A DNA stretch of 64,000 nt, from contig JAZDOK010000034.1 in assembly GCA_043798715.1 (NCBI GenBank), positions 1-64,000 on the forward strand. The letters are read 5' to 3'. This document shows, piece after piece, positions 59,378 to 64,000 of the stretch (its first letter is position 1; each line of letters opens with the position of its first letter). Below the pieces are notes generated by a model. That model was not told the origin of the DNA, did no database searches, and was given only the letters and a program-made list of their open reading frames with translations. The stretch is from JAZDOK01 sp043798715. Lineage in GTDB: Bacteria; Vulcanimicrobiota; JAZDOK01. Made by a program: the position numbers and the translations under genes.

Positions 59378-60700
59378 GTGCCGAAAATACTCATTTTAGG
59401 TGCGGGTCCCGCCGGATTGGGAGCCGCATGGAATCTTAAGGAACAGGGATTTTTCGACTTTGCCGTCTATGAAAAGCTTGAGCGCCCGGGGGGGCTGGCC
59501 AGGAGTTTCACGACGGAAAAAGGTTTCACCTTCGACGCCGGCGGCCACGTCCTTTTTTCCTCCGAGCCTCTTTTTAAGGATATGCTCAAGGAGATATTGG
59601 GCCGCGACATAACCTCTTTTGCTCGCTCTTCGTGGATCCGCATGCGCGAGCGATTCATACCCTATCCGCTGCAGAACAACATCCACCTCCTTCCGGAAGA
59701 GGAGGCTCTTGACTGCATCCTCGGAGCCCTGGAAGTATTTTTCGGGAAAAGCCGTAAGAATCCGGCCAATTTCGGGGAGTGGTCTTTAGCCACCTTCGGG
59801 AGCGGCCTCTGCCGCCACTTCATGTTTCCCTACAACTCCAAGGTCTGGGCGGTCCCCCTGGAACTCATGAACTCCGCCTGGATCGGCTCGAGGGTGAGCG
59901 TCATTGACATAAAACAGATACTGAAGAGCCTTATCTTGAAAAAAACTGAAACCGAGTGGGGCCCCAATGCCACTTTTTCATATCCGCTGCATGGAGGATT
60001 CGGGAGGATCTTCCGGGAATTGGCCCGCAACGTGGGAGAGGAAAAGATACATTATAATAAAGAGGCGCTCCGCATAGACGCCGGGAAAAAAGAGGTGGAG
60101 TTTTCATCGGGAGAAAAAGTCTCCTACGACTTTCTCCTATCCACCATTCCACTTAACGAACTGCTCTTAAGGACGGAGGGGATCCCCAGGCGGGCGAAAG
60201 AATATGCCTCTGAATTCCTGTGGAACAGCCTCGTTGCCGTAGGAGTCGGAGTCCGGGGCTCTCTCCCCCGGGACAAGCACTGGATCTATTTTCCTGAAGA
60301 GAACTTCCCCTTCTACCGGGTCACGCAACTCTCCAATTATTCCCCGTTTCTTACGCCGGGGGAGGACTGCTTCTCCCTCTTGGCTGAAGTATCCGTCTCA
60401 AGCTACGCTCAACGTAACAACCGGGACCTCCCGGAAGAAGTCCTGGCGGGTCTTATAAAGTCGGAACTTCTCTCCCCATCCGCCAGACGAGACATACTCG
60501 ATGTCTGGATCCATGAGGAACCTTACTCCTATCCCATTCCCTTCCTCAGGCGGGATCGAATATTAGAGAGAGTAATTCCCCTGCTGCGGGGGCGCAATAT
60601 CCTCTCCTTCGGGCGCTTCGGGCTCTGGAAATACGAGGAGGGGAACACCGACCACTCCTTCCTTCAAGGCGTAAGAGCGGCCAGGTCCGTTATTTCCTGA
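59378..60700 (+). CDS. FAD-dependent amine-oxidase/UDP-galactopyranose-mutase-like enzyme
   Basis: 440 residues. Rossmann motif LILGAGPAGLGAAWNL at the N-terminus, second FAD motif RPGGLARSF, GGHVLFSS, and FMFPYNSKVWAVPLELM, which recalls the NPYTxKxWG region of UDP-galactopyranose mutases and related protoporphyrinogen-oxidase-like flavoproteins. C-terminal SFGRFGLWKYEEGNTDHSF binds FAD. The galT and symporter neighbours fit a galactofuranose link, but activity is not certain. GTG 59378 is chosen for the AAAGGAG site at 59366-59372. The last 50 bp are repeated at 61434-61483, behind the DUF6364/PIN pair. Confidence 0.8.
   Translation: MPKILILGAGPAGLGAAWNLKEQGFFDFAVYEKLERPGGLARSFTTEKGFTFDAGGHVLFSSEPLFKDMLKEILGRDITSFARSSWIRMRERFIPYPLQNNIHLLPEEEALDCILGALEVFFGKSRKNPANFGEWSLATFGSGLCRHFMFPYNSKVWAVPLELMNSAWIGSRVSVIDIKQILKSLILKKTETEWGPNATFSYPLHGGFGRIFRELARNVGEEKIHYNKEALRIDAGKKEVEFSSGEKVSYDFLLSTIPLNELLLRTEGIPRRAKEYASEFLWNSLVAVGVGVRGSLPRDKHWIYFPEENFPFYRVTQLSNYSPFLTPGEDCFSLLAEVSVSSYAQRNNRDLPEEVLAGLIKSELLSPSARRDILDVWIHEEPYSYPIPFLRRDRILERVIPLLRGRNILSFGRFGLWKYEEGNTDHSFLQGVRAARSVIS
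60641..60690 (+). repeat. About 50-bp direct repeat, copy A (3' end of the FAD gene)
   Basis: Coding sequence for the last residues of the FAD enzyme; matches 61434-61483 with about five or six differences, including the run CACTCCTTCCTTCAAGGC. Confidence 0.8.
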
Positions 60701-60720
60701 ACACTCCCGGTCCCGGCTGA

Positions 60721-60759
60721 TTGACTTATGACGTATAAAATGATAAAATATATACGTCA
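60721..60759 (+). promoter_or_regulatory. Promoter and palindromic operator of the DUF6364/PIN toxin-antitoxin pair
   Basis: TTGACT (60721-60726), 17-bp spacer, TAAAAT (60744-60749). The perfect inverted repeat TGACGTATA (60729-60737) ... TATACGTCA (60751-60759) brackets the -10, the layout of an autorepressed toxin-antitoxin operon. AGGAGGGG follows. Confidence 0.8.
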
Positions 60760-60768
60760 GGAGGGGAC

Positions 60769-61017
60769 ATGAATACGAAGCTCACTCTCAGACTGGACAG
60801 CCGGCTTATAGAGGCCGCCAAGGAACTCTCAAAGGCAAGGCACCGGAGCCTTTCAAAGCTCGTGGAGAACTACTTCCGCCTGCTTCTGGGAAAAGAAGAA
60901 GAGAAAGAAGGGGTAACCCCGGTCGTCTCCGAGCTTTCAGGGATTCTTTCCGGCAGGAAAATGCCATCCGACTTCATGGGTGACTACTACAGGAGCCGGG
61001 AAAAGAAACACCGGTGA
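60769..61017 (+). CDS. DUF6364-type antitoxin (ribbon-helix-helix-like)
   Basis: 82 residues. N-terminal ribbon-helix-helix-like segment (KLTLRLDSRLIEAAKELSKARHRSLSKLVENYF) for operator binding and a C-terminal toxin-neutralising tail. The family is the usual partner of PIN toxins of the next gene's type. ATG 60769 follows AGGAGGGG. The TGA overlaps the toxin's GTG by four bases. Confidence 0.88.
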   Translation: MNTKLTLRLDSRLIEAAKELSKARHRSLSKLVENYFRLLLGKEEEKEGVTPVVSELSGILSGRKMPSDFMGDYYRSREKKHR

Positions 61018-61430
61018 AGAATATATTTCTAGATATAAACGTCGTCCTGGACCTCTTTCTTGAAAGGCGGCCCCATCACGCGCCGGCACAAAAAGTGTTT
61101 ATGCTGGCGGAAAAGAAGCAGATCAAAATTATTATTTCCGCCATCAGCTTCACCACGATTCATTATCTTCTCTCCCGTCACTTTTCCAGAGAAGAGGCCG
61201 CAAAAATTCTTGGAAAACTCAGGCTGCTATGCGACGTGGCTCCCGTCACTCAAAAAATCATAGACTTGGCCATGACCTCTTCCTTTGGGGATTTTGAGGA
61301 CGCCGTGCAGTATTATTCAGCCTCCTTTGCCGGTGCGGAGGCGATTCTGACGCGGAATAGGGATGACTTCTCTTCAGCCGATATTCCGGTCATGAACCCG
61401 GTAGATTTTCTGGCTCTTCGCAAAGTGTAA
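61014..61430 (+). CDS. PIN-domain ribonuclease toxin (VapC-like)
   Basis: 138 residues. PIN acidic residues: D8 (FLDINVVLDLFLERR, also D13), a glutamate in the LLSRHFSREEAAK helix region, and the pair in FGDFEDAVQYYSA plus ILTRNRDDF. The fold cleaves tRNA or rRNA in known VapC toxins. GTG 61014 overlaps the antitoxin stop. The pair sits between the two copies of the FAD gene 3' end. Confidence 0.9.
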   Translation: MKNIFLDINVVLDLFLERRPHHAPAQKVFMLAEKKQIKIIISAISFTTIHYLLSRHFSREEAAKILGKLRLLCDVAPVTQKIIDLAMTSSFGDFEDAVQYYSASFAGAEAILTRNRDDFSSADIPVMNPVDFLALRKV

Positions 61431-61433
61431 GAA

Positions 61434-61483
61434 GGGAACACGGACCACTCCTTCCTTCAAGGCTTAAGAGCGGCCCGGACTGT
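61434..61483 (+). repeat. About 50-bp direct repeat, copy B (displaced end of the FAD gene)
   Basis: Starts three bases after the PIN toxin stop and matches 60641-60690. The frame is no longer useful; it carries a premature TAA where copy A has GTA. Confidence 0.8.
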
Positions 61484-61515
61484 TTTCACGGCCCCTGGAT
61501 TCTCATCAGCGCGGA

Positions 61516-63099
61516 TTACTTCTTATGAAATAGTATTACCCTGTCGTGGACGATCTCCGAATAAGCCGGACCGATTCCCGTTGCCTTCTCGAAATAGGAT
61601 CTGAAAGTGATAAACGCGTTTTTGTCATTGTCCACGCCATAGGCCTTGCCGTCGGGATTGCCCGTGCTTTTCGGAATGATCAGGCAATTCTCGCCCGGTA
61701 TTGATTGCTTTCTGGCGCACTTGTACATATAATAATTGCTCGCTCCGGCATATTCGGCAGGGAAAAAACCATTGGCCGTGCCGGGAAAATTCGGGCTGAA
61801 AAGGTTGGCAACCCCGTTGAGCAGTTCTCTGCCGTAAAACACAATGTTGCCATAGGCCGATTTGCCGGTTACATCATGGTTCAATCCATATACTATCGCA
61901 AAATCATCGTCGGAATTGAACTGGAAATCCGGCGTCTGCAAATAGGTGGTGTCCCGGTTGTCCGCCAGGGCATCCGTATCGTTCGTATAGGCCACCAGGC
62001 CGTCGGGCACGGCCATGTCGGTGGTGTATTCCACATAGGTGTAGTCTGAGGTTGCATATTGCTGAAGAATTCCGGCCCGGAGGGTTTCCAGGTCAGGGGT
62101 CAGGTTGGCGACCAGCTCGAATTCCGTCGTACCCGACCCCCTGGGTTTTAATTCCGGCATCGGGTAAGGATCAGCTGCAACGATTGAGTCCGGCGTAATT
62201 CGGAATATCTTAAGATACGAGTTTAGATTAGCGATATAGTTATTTCCGGCGGTTTCATCGGTCCACATCGACATCCGGCCGAGTAAGGTAAAGTTGTCCT
62301 TGCCCTTCTCAAGGCCCATCCTGAGGACGCCCGAGGGGATGATTTGTTGGTTTATTATTGATGACGGGTAACCTGCCTTGTTCAGGGACAAAAAGACTTT
62401 CTCGCAGGTTTTCTTGTCGGATGCGACTACGATCACCGTTCCGCTGTTAAAGGGATCCCCTGCCGAGCCGTTTGGAGTTTTTTCCGAGCGGATGTTGAAA
62501 TTGTTAACGGGATCGCATACGGATCCAAAAATTCGGTGGTAAAAGCCCACCGTGCTGTTGCCGGAAATGTAGATCCCGGAATAGTCCTTGCCCGGCCTGT
62601 TCTCCGTCAGGGCTATGTATGGGATATAAGAGAAATATTTGCATCCGGGAGGATTTTTTCCGATAATGACAATCGCCTCTTGAGGAGTGAGCTTGTACAG
62701 GGCTCCCGTCGGGAAGAAATCGAGATTGGCGGGGTAATTGTTGGGATTATCAGGATCATATCCTATCGGCGGAGCCTGGCCTTGGGATGGATTCTGGTTT
62801 AATGAGGGAGGAAGCGTGAATACGCAGTAAGGCGCTCCTTGGTTGTTGCCGTAGCAGGAGGGCAGAAAACCCTCGCTGCAGAGTTTCAAAACATCTACAT
62901 TCTGGATGCTTCCCGGCTGGGCGACCAGATTAAATGTCTTAAGGGCCGATATGAAGAGATTGACGTCCGGCGTGGGCTGGTTCCCTGATGAGCGCCCGGA
63001 TGTGCAGGAAGTAATAAAGACGATCAGGACTGATGCAACAATAAGAATGAAGGCACCGGCTATGTTTTTAGAGAGACTTGGCCTGCGGTAATTATGCAT
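61516..63099 (-). CDS. Large lipoprotein of unknown function
   Basis: 527 residues. Signal peptide with lipobox VFITSC (Cys about 33), a short Ser/Gly-rich linker, and a long globular part rich in Tyr, Asn and Gly (YFSYIPYIALTEN, GIYISGNSTVGFYHRIFGS, YAGASNYYMYKC). Nothing points to catalysis. ATG 63099 follows AAGGAAGGTGG; the in-frame extension to 63201 has no hydrophobic signal and is unlikely. Possibly surface exposed. Monocistronic. Confidence 0.7.
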   Translation of the reverse strand: MHNYRRPSLSKNIAGAFILIVASVLIVFITSCTSGRSSGNQPTPDVNLFISALKTFNLVAQPGSIQNVDVLKLCSEGFLPSCYGNNQGAPYCVFTLPPSLNQNPSQGQAPPIGYDPDNPNNYPANLDFFPTGALYKLTPQEAIVIIGKNPPGCKYFSYIPYIALTENRPGKDYSGIYISGNSTVGFYHRIFGSVCDPVNNFNIRSEKTPNGSAGDPFNSGTVIVVASDKKTCEKVFLSLNKAGYPSSIINQQIIPSGVLRMGLEKGKDNFTLLGRMSMWTDETAGNNYIANLNSYLKIFRITPDSIVAADPYPMPELKPRGSGTTEFELVANLTPDLETLRAGILQQYATSDYTYVEYTTDMAVPDGLVAYTNDTDALADNRDTTYLQTPDFQFNSDDDFAIVYGLNHDVTGKSAYGNIVFYGRELLNGVANLFSPNFPGTANGFFPAEYAGASNYYMYKCARKQSIPGENCLIIPKSTGNPDGKAYGVDNDKNAFITFRSYFEKATGIGPAYSEIVHDRVILFHKK

Positions 63100-63169
63100 T
63101 GATTCAATCCACCTTCCTTTTGAAGCTTCTTTTGGCGGAATTCCACGATATATCGTGGTTTTCCTCCCG

Positions 63170-63457
63170 TTATTTCCCAATCCTTGCCGGGAGAGTGGCA
63201 TCCAGCTTCCTGGCTTCCTTGATTAAGGCCTGCCCCCGCTCCGTCTCCCCCGTCTTCATAAAGGACTCCCCGAGGTAGAGCTTATTCAGCGGGAATGTTC
63301 CCAGCTTTTCCACTGCAAGAAAGGCATCGCGGGCCTCGGCCCACCTCCCGGAGCGGAAAAAAAGGGCGCCCATCCCAAAGAGCGGAGCGGGGTTCTGAGG
63401 AACTAGGGCGGAAGCGCGCTTGAGCAGCTGGCAAAAGTGGCTTAACTGTGTGTCCAC
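63170..63457 (-). pseudogene. TPR-containing protein, probably truncated
   Basis: 95 residues covering about two tetratricopeptide repeats (NPAPLFGMGALFFRSGRWAEARDAFLAV and NKLYLGESFMKTGETERGQALIKEA). No plausible start: the frame begins with GTG in AAAGTGGACACACAG, a sequence typical of insertion-element ends. Upstream DNA changes to AT-rich character, so a larger TPR gene was probably cut here. Confidence 0.5.
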
Positions 63458-63540
63458 TTTCTCGGGGCAACATCAAGGACCCACATTTTGAATGGCCCTC
63501 ACGATTGGGTTAGGGCATTTGCTCACAAATAAAGGGAGAG

Positions 63541-63569
63541 CTGACATATGTTGTCTTCTGTGATATAAT
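63541..63569 (+). promoter_or_regulatory. Promoter closely similar to that of the RES/Xre locus
   Basis: CTGACA (63541-63546), 17-bp spacer, TATAAT (63564-63569); it shares TGACATATGT and TTCTGTGATATAAT with 1340-1369. A GGAGGTGG ribosome binding site (63595-63602) leads only to ATG-CGA-TAG. The stretch 63458-63732 holds no gene. Confidence 0.65.
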
Positions 63570-63732
63570 AATAAAAATATTTGGTTGTTTGTTCGGAGGT
63601 GGTTGAAGTATGCGATAGTGCATAGCGAAAATATTTATTCGCCTTTGTTGGGTTATGGTGATGTTTGTAGGGGTAGATAGCTAAAAATTCACTTTTCTTC
63701 CAACGGAAGTGCAATGAAAGGGTGACGAACTA

Positions 63733-64000
63733 ATGTTTAACAAAAAAATAATTATGACAGTGATATGGACTATAGTGATGTTAATAATAGTAGCTTTTTT
63801 CCCTAGGAGTTCAGCTGATCAAGTTATGCAATGTGCTTATAGTGATTCTGCAAAGGCTCCTGTCTTGACAAAATTGAAGATAGGTTATATTCCTATAGCG
63901 GAATGTGCCCACCTTTATGTAGGTATGGCAAAAAATTATTTTGAGCAGGAGGGGCTTGAGGTCTTATTTCAGCCAATGAAGGGTGGTGCAGTCATACTTC
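63733..64000 (+). CDS. ABC-transporter solute-binding protein, SsuA/NMT1-like (runs off the window)
   Basis: 89 residues so far. Signal peptide or anchor (about 8-30, VIWTIVMLIIVAFF), then KLKIGYIPIAECAHLYVGMAKNYFEQEGLEV, the first strand and helix of the SsuA/TauA/THI5-like periplasmic binding fold (aliphatic sulfonates, taurine, nitrate or thiamine precursors). The coding DNA is clearly AT-richer than everything to its left, suggesting a different origin. ATG 63733 follows AAAGGG. Confidence 0.75.
   Translation, partial: MFNKKIIMTVIWTIVMLIIVAFFPRSSADQVMQCAYSDSAKAPVLTKLKIGYIPIAECAHLYVGMAKNYFEQEGLEVLFQPMKGGAVIL

Noticed and set aside
1..64000. tRNA, rRNA and CRISPR arrays
   Set aside because: No tRNA T-loop signatures with matching acceptor stems, rRNA segments or regularly spaced repeats were found by reading; a covariance search would be more sensitive.

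Overview
This window looks like a chromosome segment of an uncultivated, deep-branching bacterium. It is moderately GC-rich, with long, compact, mostly bacterial-type genes. It carries type IV pilus retraction ATPases, several lipoproteins with lipobox signal peptides, a Spy-like periplasmic protein behind an ECF sigma/anti-sigma pair, menaquinone-type prenyltransferase, UvrC, LeuRS and FtsH. I cannot assign a phylum. A SCIFF peptide (best known from Clostridia), a copper-amine-oxidase-N-like surface protein, an archaemetzincin and CFI-box proteins are an unusual mixture. No tRNA, rRNA or CRISPR array was seen.

Layout. 0-5.3 kb is an accessory region: the 3' end of a fused MFS/spermidine-synthase-like gene, an ORF-less group II intron, a RES/Xre toxin-antitoxin pair with a frameshifted antitoxin, a second and a third truncated copy of the first gene's 3' end, and a secreted six-hairpin-type glycoside hydrolase. 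5.3-18.3 kb is housekeeping: recQ, pgi, two pilT-type ATPases, ftsH, nif3-like, hpt, a COG1579 zinc-ribbon protein, a FAD dehydrogenase and purA. 18.3-25.7 kb holds archaemetzincin, a 56-aa SCIFF RiPP precursor with no maturase beside it, rhomboid protease, murI, a 5'-nucleotidase-like protein and a membrane pseudokinase with a YVTN propeller. 25.8-34.3 kb mixes a Fic-MerR fusion, mazEF, mscL and parts of a selenium-dependent molybdenum hydroxylase accessory set (xdhC, mocA, yqeC, a [2Fe-2S] subunit); an IS630 element sits exactly in the mocA stop codon. 34.4-41.8 kb contains an ECF sigma/anti-sigma/Spy operon, then a three-gene operon of two radical SAM enzymes and a CFI-box protein, then a C-terminal processing protease. 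41.8-49.3 kb: a small zinc ribbon overlapping a short uvrC, a transglutaminase lipoprotein, a STAS protein, an acetylating aldehyde dehydrogenase and a SpoIIE/RsbU phosphatase. 49.3-64 kb: menA, lipoproteins, an orphan HicB, leuS, a galactose module (SSS symporter, small membrane protein, 39-aa protein, galT, divergent UGM-like FAD enzyme), a DUF6364/PIN toxin-antitoxin pair, a large lipoprotein, a TPR remnant and an AT-rich end that starts a solute-binding protein.

How it hangs together. Two peptide-modification signals stand out: the rSAM-rSAM-CFI-box operon (36838-40250), which I regard as the best candidate for an undescribed system, and the orphan SCIFF peptide (18940-19110). A second theme is how cargo arrived: at four places a short duplicate (about 36-55 bp) of a nearby gene lies at the far side of an accessory module (RES/GH, transglutaminase, HicB, DUF6364/PIN), as if left by one recurrent insertion or repair process. 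Five toxin-antitoxin-like loci in 64 kb, two with clear palindromic operators, fit an accessory-rich genome.
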